Under the pieces are notes generated by a model that was not told the origin of the DNA, made no database searches, and saw only the letters and a list, made by a program, of their open reading frames with translations. From Coprinellus micaceus (Eukaryota > Basidiomycota > Agaricomycetes > Agaricales > Psathyrellaceae): 64,000 nt of DNA. The stretch is taken from assembly GCA_951394405.1 (NCBI GenBank), contig OX596335.1, forward strand, positions 4,030,001 to 4,094,000, in the 5' to 3' direction. The position numbers and the translations under genes were made by a program. Numbering within the stretch: the stretch's first letter is position 1; each line of letters starts with the position of its first letter. Shown in pieces: positions 10,843-24,000 of this stretch.

Positions 10843-12157
10843 CTAGTCGTTACTGAGTGCCCTCTCGACACCGTCGCAGAACAGAGCCCATCCCGAATCT
10901 GAAATGACTTGCTTCGTTCTCGGCGCCGTGCCCCCATATCTCGCCTTCGCGGCCTCCAGCCCGTGCTTGAAAATCTCGGCATCTCGCACCCTGAACTCAC
11001 GGAAAGTGATTTCTACGTCCTGTGTTTCGATGTCGACAACGGACATTGGATCCCTGACTGTCCTCGCCGCGTACCAAGGAAAGGACACGATGCTCTGGAG
11101 CAGTTGACTGTGAAATGTAGACTGTGGTGAGTGCTTTGTCTAGTAAATCGATTCCACGGACTTACATGGGTGTAGACACTTTGAAGTAAGCTCCATCTCC
11201 CTCAGCTCTAGGCAGCTTCGTCCATGTTAAGTCCGTGGCTTTGAGGACCAGGGACCCCTGCGGCACCCGCACCTCCTGCCGGACACCCATCCGATCCGGG
11301 CTCGCAGGGTACGGAGGGGCACCCCACGGCCGTCGCAGTTCAGCGTTCAGCGACCCAAAACTGTACACCCGCTGGTTGTGATCGTTTCGAAGCATCCATT
11401 GGACAGCGTAGATTCGTGCTCTCGCCTCATGCTCGGCTTCATCCTGAATTCCACGGGCCTGCACCGCACTGTCGTCTAGGACGTCTAATTCCGCTTCATC
11501 TTCTTCCACACCCTCTGCAGTGCACTCGGGATCGTCCCCTTCTCCCACTGTCTCCCCATTTACATCCACCTTTGCAGCCCGTGTCGATGGCGATATAGGC
11601 TCGTAGAGCCAAAGTTTCGTCTTTAAGTCATGCAACCGAATGGTCTCACCCGCCATGATAGTCTCCGTAATGTTGCCCCGGATCTCCCTCGCCCACCACG
11701 CCTCTTCCTCCGCGTCGACGTTGTCGATCACCACACCCCTCATCTTCACAGTAACGTAAGAGCTCGATGTCCGTCTGAAGAACACTGGAAGAACCCAGAC
11801 GACCATGGATGTCTTGTCGGACTTGAACGCATGGAGGTCGGCCTTCCTATAAGACGCGTCTTCGACCGTTACAGATACGAGCTTCGGTGCGCATGGCGTT
11901 GGGACGTGGAACGCGAGCTTAAGGCTGCCGATTCGTGCGTCGAGGGAGAGTGTAGACGACCGATACTTATAGGCGATGCCGCGGAGGGTGAAGGGAAAGA
12001 GGGAGATGGATCGAATGTGAATTTCGTGTCCGAAAAGCTTGGGGATCCAAGACCAGAGCTTGAGGTTAATGGCCAGAAAGAAACTGACCAGACGCATGAT
12101 ACCGGAGAGTCCCAAGAGGCCCTTAAGAAGGTACGGGCATGATGGCATCCCAAGCAT
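10843..12157 (-). CDS. unrecognised protein with N-terminal hydrophobic segment
   Basis: Two exons: the long first exon splices at about 11160 (donor GTAAGT) to an acceptor at TTTCACAG near 11110, restoring the frame into ...QLLQSIVSFPWYAARTV. The product is about 420 residues. A hydrophobic stretch at about residues 15-35 (GIMRLVSFFLAINLKLW) is followed by a beta-rich region with IHIRSISLFPFTLRGIAYKY, LSLDARIGSLKLAF, VTVEDASYR and VTVKMRGVVIDNVD. A membrane anchor followed by alternating short beta strands resembles the N-terminus of bridge-like lipid-transfer (RBG/Csf1/Fmp27-type) proteins, but those are far longer, so this is only a resemblance. A Glu/Asp-rich loop lies at about residues 205-245. 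The C-terminus (VEITFREFRVRDAEIFKHGL) is helical. I do not recognise the family. It lies in tandem with COG8 and the membrane-protein gene. Confidence 0.7.
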
Positions 12158-12303
12158 TTCTTAAGACTCGGTGGAGACAAGCGCCGTAACAAAAGGACAG
12201 GGGGTGGATGACATCATACTTCTGGTTTACACATAGCGCCCTTCCGATGCGACTTGTCCCATCTGACACCTCTAATGGCCCGCTAAAATGCATCCAATCG
12301 AAT

Positions 12304-13400
12304 CTAATCTAAATATTGCACCCCCACATCCCTTCTGGTGCCTTCAGGAACGGTCTCCGAAGCTAGTATCGTGATGCTCGAAATATCCCAGGCAAGAACG
12401 AACACCACCACGAGAGAGGTATATTGGAAGGCGACTTGCCATTCCTTGACGGCGCCAGTGCCGTAGGCCAGAGCAATTAGGTCGTAGAGGAGGAATAGTC
12501 CAAGAGTTGGGTCTGGGCCACCTCCAACAGCCTGCATCCATCGTCAACCAATACAAAGTGCAGAAGTGGGATTAGAAGCTCACCATGAGGATGAATATCG
12601 TCCCGTTGTTCATCATCTCTGGGAGTGTTGGAAAAGCCAGGGTCTGATGCAAAGATATGAAGTAAGTGTACTATCCTAATTCAAGATTGCTGGGATAGCT
12701 ACCTCAAGGATTCCCGAATTCGTCCAGAGGAACAACACGGCGAGGGCAGCATTTCCTTTCGAAAGAATGTGCATACGCCATGTCGTCTTGCTCATGCGCA
12801 GCTCAGGGTGTCTCCAGTTGTGCAGAGCGATAAAGATGGCGTAGTTTTGGATGATGAGGTTGGCGAGGAGGGCAAGTTGGGAACCCACATGGTGTCCTGT
12901 GATCAAGAGGAAGGACCAGGCACCTGGAGGGGGGACACGGAGGGGTGGCGGTACGTTAAACCACGAGTTGTTGGAGGCCAGGAAGAGAACTCACCGACAC
13001 AAATGTTGCCCGCAATGAAGTACGGGATGTATGTGGCCTGCGCTGCCCTAACATTCACATCCCTATCATCTCTCAGCTCAATTCTTGCTACTCTCTTCTC
13101 TTCCACAAATGGATCGAGCATCGGCGAGCGCATCTCTACGCCTAGTCGAATCGGCCTCGGCAGGGCCAGGGTCACAAGCCACGATGCTCCCACCACCGAC
13201 AGCACCGCGACGAGCATGCCGATCATGTCCCAGGAGTTGATGTAGAGAGAATCCGAGGCGACGACGGACGAGGAGAAGAGGACGTATGACTGCCCCATGA
13301 TAGAGAGAAGGAGGGTCCATCCTGCGAGGACGACGAGGCCGAGCCCGACGGGTCGAGGGGGTATCACTGGGTGACGTTGGTAGTCGGGAGGGGGTCCCAT
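12304..13400 (-). CDS. multi-pass membrane protein of unknown function
   Basis: Three or four exons give about 310 residues. I prefer the start MGPPPDYQRHPVIPP at 13400 because the upstream frame crosses a probable 5' intron (a GTAAGT donor lies near 13430). Hydrophobic segments are visible at GLGLVVLAGWTLLLSIMG, SWDMIGMLVAVLSVVGASW, ATYIPYFIAGNICVG, AWSFLLITG, LALLANLIIQNYAIFIAL, AALAVLFLWTNSGILE, LFLLYDLIALAYG and VVVFVLAWDISSITIL, so about seven or eight transmembrane helices. The loop after the second helix carries the only long charged stretch (EKRVARIELRDDRDVN). Topology is reminiscent of fungal seven-helix proteins, but I see no retinal-binding lysine motif or other diagnostic residue. 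The product name should stay 'membrane protein'. Confidence 0.7.
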
Positions 13401-14514
13401 TGAAGCGAGCGTAAAGGAGACTTCTAAAGAAGGACTTACAGACACTATTGCACGAGTTCATCCTGCCCTCCTTTATACAACGGTGTTAGGGGGTTGTAGA
13501 GCCGGCGGGTTTGATCATCGAGTGACGAGGAGGGCGACGGCTTTTGAATGGTTGAGGATCGCGTTTGAATATGAAACCGAGAGACCCCCCTGCCTGCATA
13601 ACCGCATTGAACCTAGCCCTAGACTCGCTTGTGCGAACTAACGCGGCTACGCTGCGTGCATGTAGCATGAAGGTGGGGCTGGTTCAAGAACAACATCCAA
13701 ATCAACGCGACTCCTAGTCTGCCGATGATGTGTCACTATTTACAGGGGTACGCGACTCGAGATTAGATTAGCGCCCGCGTCGCGATATCCCAAAATTAAG
13801 ATCGACGCCTTGCTCCGAGCCAAGCCTCTCAAAGGTTGAAGAAAAGGTACAGAAAAGCAGACATTACGAATGGGATATACACATGTGCACACCCGGTAGC
13901 TCCAGGCAATCGCGGGTGCGACACCAGCGAGTCTGACTTTACTCCCGCATGAGGGTTAACTGAACAGATTAGCCGTTTACATGTTACGTACAGAACAGTG
14001 AACTCGTATCGATTGCTTTCATATCATCTGTTCCGCCCACCCATGGAGGGCCTCGATTCCGATCCAACCAGAACCTAGTAGTCCCGGGCTCTAATCCCAG
14101 CGTGCCTCTCACAATCGCGAAAAGGACGGAGCCAAAGTTGGCCTTCGTCTGGCGAGAGTGAGGGAGCCTGTACAGTCGTGACAAAGCCATGGAAGTGCGG
14201 AAACTAACTCTCTGGTCCCATCGTGCCCTTATCCAGAGTCCAGATGTGGTGCCCTCACGAAATCGTCACCGGACCCAGCGTAACCTCCCGTTCCTGGAAC
14301 AAAAAATGCGAGGTGATTCCCTTTCCCCGAGCGACGAACGCTATGGCTTGACATGCCGCACCGCTGCTCTTTGGGACAAGCCCTTCGTATAGGGTGAGTA
14401 AAAATGGGCAAAAATGGCAGCAAGTTCTGAGCGTACCTTGCATGGACCCACTGACAATGTCGAACTTCCGACACGCAACCTGAAACGGCATCCGATAGTA
14501 CATCGAGAGCCTCT
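13401..14514. other. intergenic between membrane protein and LTO1
   Basis: About 1.1 kb holding the upstream region of the membrane-protein gene and the downstream region of LTO1. A stretch at about 14060-14110 contains a short GC-rich palindrome-like CCCGGG. I see no gene. GATTAGCGCCCGCGTCGCG near 13768 resembles the dispersed GGCGCTTAA-type motif noted in the findings. Confidence 0.5.
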
Positions 14515-15191
14515 TCAAAAGCTCAGCAACTGCGGTGGACCCTGCTTCTTCACACTGTCTTCCTCATCTTCGTCTTCCCCGGTATTGACTTCCCAGATCG
14601 ACTTCGTCTTCTTGGCCTTCGTCTGGGCACCACCAACAGGCCCTTGGGCGACCTCGGACCCATCCGCTGAGTGTAATCTGGGTCTAACGCCAAGGGAGGA
14701 ACAGAGGAGTTTGTACTTGGATCGAATGTTGCGGAGAAGCTTAAGGATGTCGACCTCATTGCCTGCCTCTGCTTGAGCCACGGAGGGGTTGACTTGAGGA
14801 AACTGAGATATAAGTTCTAGCAGTCCGTTTAGATGGTGCGCGATTCGCCTTGTTGGTGATTTTCACGGACAGTCAGCTTCAAGGATCATAGCGAGATGCT
14901 CTAAGATACGGACCTATCCTCAGTCCCTTGCAGAGCGAGGTACGCCTTCCACGTACTCGCAAAGCCCTCATAGTAGCCAAGCTCTTCCCACATTTCATAC
15001 CCCTTCTCCCTCCCAAGAGCGCGGCCCTCGATGAGCCCATGTATACGCCCGTGATCATAGCCGTCTTTGTATCCTTCATCAAAGAAACTGCACGGCATAA
15101 AAAGCGGGGGGCTTCAGTGACAGAAACAGGGGCATTGGTACGATGAGACGGACGTTTGTTCAAGGTTCACAAGGGAGTCGAATTCGTCCAT
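14515..15191 (-). CDS. LTO1: Lto1/ORAOV1 homologue, iron-sulfur cluster adaptor
   Basis: Three exons. The short first exon starts at 15191 (MDEFDSLVNLEQT) and splices inside the ACG/T codon to TFFDEGYKDGYDHGRIHG. The middle exon then carries the family's GxxxG-like repeats (GYKDGYDHGRIHGLIEGRA, EKGYEMWEELGYYEGFAST), the 'deca-GX3' motif of Yae1/Lto1 proteins. The third exon continues with IAHHLNGLLELISQFPQVNP and a helix DILKLLRNIRSKYKLLCSSLG, then a charged tail. Lto1 pairs with Yae1 to deliver Fe-S clusters to the ABC protein Rli1/ABCE1 through the cytosolic CIA machinery. In the known adaptor the C-terminal Trp is the CIA contact. Here the tail ends in LLSF and an internal SIWEVN is the only nearby Trp, so this feature is altered or unconserved. 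Confidence 0.85.
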
Positions 15192-16678
15192 TGGAGTGTA
15201 CAAGGTTCGAGTTTTGTATCGGGTAGAGATGGTGGTTGAAGTTCAAGAAATGGCGAAGAGATAAGATTAGATGTGCCCTCGGCGCTTGCCGAGTCCAACC
15301 ATTCCTAACATGCACAATCACGGACCCACCCACTCAAATTTTTCGAATTTCTTCTCTTTTTCCACATCGACGCGGTCACGGTCAACGCCGTCGTGTCGCC
15401 TTCCTCCGTTCTCCATTTCTCGACGTCGTATGTATCACAGCCAATACACTGATTTATATCCAAGCTCTTCGTCGATGAACACACACAAGAACCACACCTA
15501 GCCCCGAGATCCCAGCCCACGAAGTTCCCTTCCCAACCTCATTCCCATCTTGCCCCTCATACCTTCCCATTTCCTTCGATTCGACCCACAAACCAAGTCA
15601 AGGCTCGCAGCGCCGCCTCGGCGGGATCCAATGCTCCGAGCCTGTTACGTTCGTGGAAGACCATACCGCCCGCTCACCGGCCATCCGCTCTCGCTCTCCG
15701 TTTTGGGGCGCGGGAGGCTCACGGGGGTCAGAGCGTGGAGTCGTCTCTATAGAGTTGAGCACAGCGATTCTCCTCAAATTGGGGAGAAGTAGGCGCTGTG
15801 CTCGTAGTTTGGGGATATACATATCGTTACGATTTGGTGGTGGTAGTTTCGTGTCGGCCCGTTATAACTTGGAATAAATGTACTCCTTGATTTCGAAGAG
15901 ATCTGCCTTTCTGAAAGGTCATTGGGGGGTTTGGATTTGCCCAGTGTCAGTTTTCTGCTTGTAGGAGGCACGGGGGGTGAGCTTGGTTTTTAGGCGCTTG
16001 ACGTTTGACGTCACAAGGCCGTTACACTTAGACCCTTCAATAGAAAGATGTTCCTTCCCCGCTGGTACTCTGGCTCTCGTTAGGATTATTCTAGGTTTTA
16101 TATACTTCTCCTAACAACAAGCATCGGTATCGACGGTATACGATCTTCTATATCAACTGGTGTATGCATCTCCTACGCCAGTCGCTGTTACCCTCCTACC
16201 AGGATGTAGGGTGAGGACGCACGCACTCTTACCTAGGTACCGCCGACTCGGGCACGTTGCCGTCTCTTCAAATTTAGAACTTGAAGACCTACACAAGAAT
16301 AGCACACAAATGTCAGCATAACAACTCCGCTTTGTACTCGAAACCCAAAAGGCAGCATCCAACCCAATCGACGAGAAGCCCCAGCGATCGAGAGTCGTCG
16401 ATATCGAGGATCATCGACACGAATAACCAATAGAAACACATTCGACGACCAATAGAAAACGTTCTCGAAAGAAAACCCAAGATAACGAGGGAAGGATAAC
16501 GGAAACGTCTGGAATGACGACGGTGACACAACGGACTTTCGTTGTGGGAGCGATGATCATGGTCGCAGGTAGGTACGACGTCATCGGTATGAGCATCAAA
16601 AGCACATACATCGCCTCTTCGGAAGTCGTTATATCCGACTTCGCGAAGGAAACTGTCAATGACCATACAGGGTATAGC
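15192..16678. other. intergenic between LTO1 and MCR1
   Basis: About 1.5 kb. The left part is pyrimidine-rich and probably the LTO1 promoter; the right part is the 3' flank of MCR1. No frame reads as a conserved protein. One perfect TGACGTCA palindrome is listed separately. Confidence 0.5.
16006..16013. promoter_or_regulatory. CRE/ATF-type palindrome TGACGTCA
   Basis: A perfect eight-base TGACGTCA, the binding site of bZIP factors of the CREB/ATF group (Atf1/Sko1 in fungi, which act downstream of Hog1-type kinases). It lies about 815 bases upstream of LTO1 and beyond the end of MCR1, so its target is uncertain. The match could be chance. Confidence 0.3.
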
Positions 16679-18122
16679 TCAAAGCAAACGAATGACGAGC
16701 GCTACGCAAGAACCCGCGGAAAACCGAGAATAGGGAACAGAGAGAATTTCAGAAGGCCAGGCAAAGCAACTTGAACACACCTGGTCCTCGGTGTATCCGA
16801 GCTCCTTGAGGATACCAGCAAGTTCACCCTGCTTCATGCCAGCCTTCTTGCCAGCAACGGCGGCAACCTGGCCAGGGGGACCACAGACGAAGACCTTGAC
16901 CTTCTCCTTCAAGTCCGCAGCGCCGACATGGGCCTTGATGGCGTCGGCGTTGATGTATCCAGTGGGACCTACGAGAGTTGTCGTCAACGATCGCGCTCTT
17001 CTCACCCATTCGATATCGGAAGCGAAGGCGGGGAAGGAGGAAGAGATGAACGCACCGGTCCACCCCGCAGGTGCCTGGTCAAGGAAGTATACGACGTCGA
17101 AGGTGGAGGGGTACTTCTTCTTGAGGGCGTCGAACTCTTCGCGGAGGAGGATGTCCTTCTCGGTGACGTTAGCGAAGAGAAGCTTGAACTTGGTCTTGTT
17201 GGACTTGTCGGCGAGGGCGTGGACGGCGAGTTGGTAGAGAGGGGTGCTGCGAGAAATGAGGTAGTTGGTTCAGCATTTACGACCGAGAGGGGTGTGGTCG
17301 CTCGATGTACGTACATGCCGCTTCCACCTCCAATCAGAGCAACCTCGTCGAACTCATTAGCTGTGGAAGGAGGATCAAGATGGCGCAATAAAACGTGACT
17401 CTCCGGATACTCACCCTTGTAGGGGAACTTGGTAATGGGTCCCTTGAAGGAGAGGGTATCGCCTTCCTATTCATAACATTGAGCCAACTGAGTTGCGGTG
17501 GAAGATGAAGGGACGAACCTTGAGCTCGTGAATATGCTTGGAAGCCTTGCCCTCCTCGTACTTCTTGACAAGGAGGGTGAGCTCACCCTTCTGGTCGGGG
17601 GTAGAGACGGGGGTGTAAGGGCGGACGATGGGCCTGCCCTTGGCGTCGTTGAGAGCCTCGGGGTTGGAGGCCTTGACAAGGAGGCAAGAAGTGATAGGAA
17701 TCAAGGAAGCCTCGTTGTCGGGTAGCTCGAAGACGAACCTGCAAAGAGATAAGCATAAGCGCTCGGGTTTAGTTACCGAAATATATTTGAGCACATACTC
17801 GGAAGTGTTATGGTTGTAGTGGTTGATTTTCTTGAGCTTGAAGTCCTTCCAGTTCTCGGGGTCGAGGGGGCTCTTTTCCTGAGGCTTGGGGGAGTAGCGT
17901 TCCCTCATCTCGAGGTAGGCGTACCCGGCAGCACCTGCAGTGCCGACAGCGAGGAAGTAACCAGCATATCCGTTCTTTTTGGGTGCTGCGGGGGCCGTCG
18001 ACGCGTACCTGCGGCCAGCCTGGGCAGCCTGGTAGACGAGATACGGTTAGGAGGACTGAGATATGGAGTTGACAGGAACTTACAATGGAACGAGTGGTAA
18101 CAGCAGCGCGGAGGAATGACAT
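16679..18122 (-). CDS. MCR1: NADH-cytochrome b5 reductase, mitochondrial type
   Basis: At least five exons beginning MSFLRAAVTTRSI, a basic, Arg-containing presequence. After it come AAQAGRRYAST and a hydrophobic segment NGYAGYFLAVGTAGAAGYAY, the anchor expected for the Mcr1 form. The FAD domain shows the signature RPYTPVSTP (FAD-binding RPYTP/S), then GPITKFPYKANEFDEVALIGGG with the NADH-binding GGGSGITP-type turn, and the C-terminal VFVCGPPGQ that contacts NADH. The enzyme moves electrons from NADH to cytochrome b5, supporting sterol and fatty-acid desaturation and erythroascorbate recycling. The extreme C-terminus is odd: family members usually end ...EDQVFKF, whereas here the frame runs ...EDQVCSSCFAW and stops at 16679. 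Splicing with donor GTGTGT and acceptor TTGACAG would instead end at 16629. It diverges from HOG1 across about 435 bases. Confidence 0.9.
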
Positions 18123-18558
18123 TATGACGGAAAACGAGAGAACCAGCTTGAAGATGACAGGCCGTGATCACCCTTTTTTGCGCACGCGGTGTGACCACGG
18201 CAATGGCGTCATAGCAGGTCCTTGCTGATGGCGAGCTCAAAATACGAGATATTCTCGAGAAATGCACAGACAATTAGCAAGGGACTTGGATGGATCGGAG
18301 GGATCCAGAGGACGGTGGTGGCAAGTAAGGGTGGAGCCACAGACGGGAGGGAGCGAGGGACAGCCCAATGGGGTGACGAGAGGGTGTTTGGAGAGATAAA
18401 CACCGAGTCAAGAGGCGAAGTGTTCAAAAGCGGTTCTGTTTCCAACTTCATCCTCCCATCCCATCCCCCGGATTTCTGGACGTCCACCTCCTTCGTCCAC
18501 CCAGGCCTCAGCCAAATTACATCGACGACCGCCTCCAACTCATAGACTCTCCTCCACC
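18123..18558. promoter_or_regulatory. divergent promoter region MCR1 / HOG1
   Basis: The 436 bases between the two start codons must carry both promoters. A CCAAT pentamer is present (GCCCAATGGGG near 18363). The last 120 bases before HOG1 are pyrimidine-rich, typical of a transcription start region in fungi. No other site is clear. Confidence 0.45.
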
Positions 18559-20380
<1,822 letters not shown>

Positions 20381-21036
20381 TAGTAGTGTCTCTCCCTTGT
20401 ATCGCGTCCCCATTCCCCCCCTTCGCGTCATTTGGCTGGATCTAGTATAAACCGAATTCCCAAACTATTGCACGATAGTTCAACCCTGCACCCCCCATTG
20501 TATTGTAGTATGCTCCCGGCTAGTTGGTTACCTCGGACAACTGCGCTTCCTTTTCTCCTCTCACTTACATATATCAGATTCCATTCACTCCCATCCTTCC
20601 CGATGATCACCTCGTCCCCTCGTAGTATATCTGTAGTTTGAATCTTAAATGCCTCCCCACACGAGCTCGACCTTGTTCAATACACGAATTTGGTCACCTA
20701 ACTGTACTCCCTACTGAAAGCCAGAGCTCAGAAGACCTTCTACAGCCTGAGGAGAGACAGGGCGAGGAGGCGCGCCTAGTCTACGACGCGGCGGCAATTG
20801 AGAACAACCGTCCACGGACCGAGGCGGACCGCGGACCGCGAACCTCCGCGTTGCAGTCATTGGCTGCGCTCACTGTTGCTTTCGCCCTGCTCGCCCCGAG
20901 GCGACATCGAGCGATCGAGAGCCCGCTGTTACCCTTTCCCTGCGGAATCTACACCCATTAACCTGGACTTTGGATACCTGATAACTCTCCAGCCGGCCAA
21001 ACTACTTCTTGAACCGAACCCAGCACATACTGCATT
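20381..21036 (+). promoter_or_regulatory. HOG1 3' flank and methyltransferase promoter
   Basis: 656 bases. The first half is the HOG1 3' untranslated region. The second half, upstream of the methyltransferase ATG, holds three CGGACCG copies at 20814-20837 and an inverted CCAAT box (ATTGG at 20858). I infer that this is the methyltransferase promoter. Confidence 0.45.
20814..20837. repeat. three CGGACCG copies in 24 bases
   Basis: CGGACCG occurs at 20814, 20824 and 20831, about 200 bases upstream of the methyltransferase start. CGG/CCG half-sites are the typical targets of fungal Zn2Cys6 factors, so this is a candidate operator cluster. The assignment is inference. Confidence 0.4.
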
Positions 21037-24000
21037 ATGTCAAGGCGGCAGCGACCAAGTGCCTTCGAGGTGTCGTTCCCTGAAGAGGCGGAGTCGTACC
21101 GAGCGATGTCTGCGGCAGCCGGGGCGTCGAGGAGTGCGAGCGTGATGAGTGGGACGAGCTCTGTGCCCTCTAAGCGGAAGAACATGGATGATGGCGGGGG
21201 CAGGCAGGTGCGTCCTCGAGTCTAGTTCCCTGCGTAGTTTGTACATTCTAACGGGAGTTTACAGGCTTCAAGTAACCGTAAATTACCTGCTGGTATGTTT
21301 GTAACTCGGCGTTTCCGCGTTTCATTTTAATTAGTTTCGTTCGTGCAGTTGCCCGTTACCAGTCTCACCCCAACGAACGCGGCGACCTTAAGATCGAAAC
21401 CGAGGACTTGGCCCTTCCATGGGAGGAATTTGAACCCAACGAGCGCAACGGCGACAACGTACCCATCCGCATCCTCAATAATTTCACTATCTTCGACAGA
21501 AAGCGCGGGAACGAGCATGGGTACGAGCTGGTGAGCCTCGACATCCTGGGAATGGACGATGCCGCAGACCGCGAACTAGTCGTGGTCGGGTACGCGAAAG
21601 TCTACTTTGAGGATGAGGGCCAGGAGGAGGACTTGGAGGAGGATGGGAACGACTACGTGTTCTTGGAGTTGAGTGCGGTGTTTCGGTACGAATTGGACTA
21701 TGGGAAGTGGGATGAGTGCGTGCCTTCCGTTTCGTGATTTGAATGAGCTCCTGACCCTTTCCTTACACGAATAGTCCTGTGTACATTCAAACCCAGTGGG
21801 CGTGGTATGTGCTTGACATCCCTGCACCTGTGTATACACCGTACTGGGTATATTTCCTGTCACATAAGCGCATCGCCCAGATGGTAGTATCTACGGCACT
21901 AAATCATCCAGGGTACACCCCAGAGAACTTTCTGGCGATGTTCACGAATAAGGTGGATCCCTTTGGCCATACTTACGTGGAACAGGACCTGGCTGATGCA
22001 GTAAGAGTTCTGCAATATCCATAGCTCCTTGCCCCTCGTTTCTAACTCGATTTCCACAATATGACAGGCACCCGAAATATACGATGCCGTGCTTCAGCAC
22101 GAGGACTTCGACAAGCTCAAGGAGACCGCACTCGTGAAGGCGGTGCTCAAGGACTTCAGGTCCTCAGCCCCGAAGAAACAGCGCGTCCCCTCCGAGCCTG
22201 CGAGGCACGGACAAATCCCTGCAAATCGACTCATCGGAAACCCCGACCTATCAGTCCTCAAGAGCGAAAATCAAAATGCGACCCACGTCACCCCCTTCAT
22301 CGCGTCCCTCGCTCTTGGGCTCGTCAACGAGACGCTTCGTGTCGTTGGGAGTCCGCTTCCACAACCGGACAAAAATGAGGTCCAGCGGAACAAGGCGAAG
22401 AGACATAAGCGGGTCAAGGAGCTGCTGGATAGGGCAAGGAAGGGGAAGAGGGACGTGGTGTGGAAAAAGGCGGATAGGGTCAGGTGGGGATACCTCAGCA
22501 AGATACAGGTTGAGGGTGAAACCTATAGTGTTCGTCTCGGTTCCGCTTGTAGTCACCTCATGCTGAATCTAAATGCTTATGTCTTTCCGCATCCCCAGGT
22601 GGGCGATGTAATCCTCGTTCCAAATATGAACAATCCGTTTTGGAAGGACCCAGGGGAGCAAGGTGAACAGTTAGATGTGTCGAGCGAGGCAACCATCGCC
22701 GACTTCTTTTGGTCAGTCTCTCTTCAGTTTCCTGGTACCTTTCCGCTCATGGGAGGCCCTAGGTTTGGCCTGATACACTCCTTGGACCACGACGCCCTGA
22801 AAGCCCACGTCCAATGGTTTGAGCATGGGAATGGGATTCTACTTCGAGAGCTTGCAGACGAACACCAGCTCTATCTCACTCCGTACTGCGAGGCTGGGGT
22901 GGCATTCAACGGGATACTTGGAAAGGTGACCGTCGAATGGAATGTTACACCTGACAAGGTGAAATTGGTGGACTTCCACCACTTCATCTGCAAGTGTGTC
23001 TTCCCATCCATCCTCTTCGAATCTATGCCGGGTCTTACTAACATCTGACCCTTTAGTTACATGTTCGACCAGAACACCGGCGCTTTCTATGACGTCAACC
23101 TGAACGAGCTCGCCATGACCAAAGCCCTGCCACCTCCGGAGAACTGCCCCTGCTGCATCCAGGTCGACCAGCTAGAACGTGAGAAGGAGTGCTCAATGAC
23201 GAAGGACGAGGACGGGGTGGTGAATGGCTTCACGTATCGGGGTCAAAAGTATCACTACGAAGACTTTGTGCGGTACTACTCCGACTCCGGCCCCGCTCAT
23301 ATTGGATATATCACGAAGCTCGATGTAGAGGGTGGATGGCGGTCGAAGGAGAAAAGAAATGTCACTTGTAGGAAGGTTGGGAGGATTGCGGACCTAGGAC
23401 AGATTCTACCACCCGAGGTGATGCGTGATGAAGTAAGTAATACACATTCGTAAAATAGGCGCCCACTGATCGGTATCAAAGCGTCAACTGTTCCTCACTG
23501 ATGAAACGGTCAAGGTCCAAATCAACGACCTCCTTGGGGTGGTGTTCGTTCCTACTGTTGACTCACTTCAAGATGTGGTCAAACTCAAGGATTGGGTCTC
23601 GATGTCGCCTGACCACTTCTACCTTGAATACCAGTTCCCCAGTACTCGTCCAACAAGGTGGAATCATAAGCGGCGTATGGAGTGGGACGAGCATAATGTC
23701 TGTGCTCCATGCTGGCAGGATAAGCTTAGGGAGGTTAAGGGCCTGAAGGCGTTCTCCGATGACTGCAAGAAACGGCCGCTGAACACGCTAGATTTATTTG
23801 GTGGTGTGGGGGCTTTCAGCCACTCCTTAGGTGAGGGAAGTGTGGCATTGAAAATTACGCATGCTGTGGAGATTATGCCAAGCGCAGCAAAGACGTTCAA
23901 GTAAGTCTTTCGTTCGGATTTGATGCACCATGCTTGGCTGAAGAGTTTGACCAGACGAAACTCCCCAAAAACGGTGGTTTACAACCAATGTGCCAATACG

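Noticed and set aside
14060..14110. GGGATTAGAGCCCGGGAC on the minus strand, like a tRNA T-arm or SINE promoter box.
   Set aside because: No A-box or cloverleaf partner stems could be found nearby.
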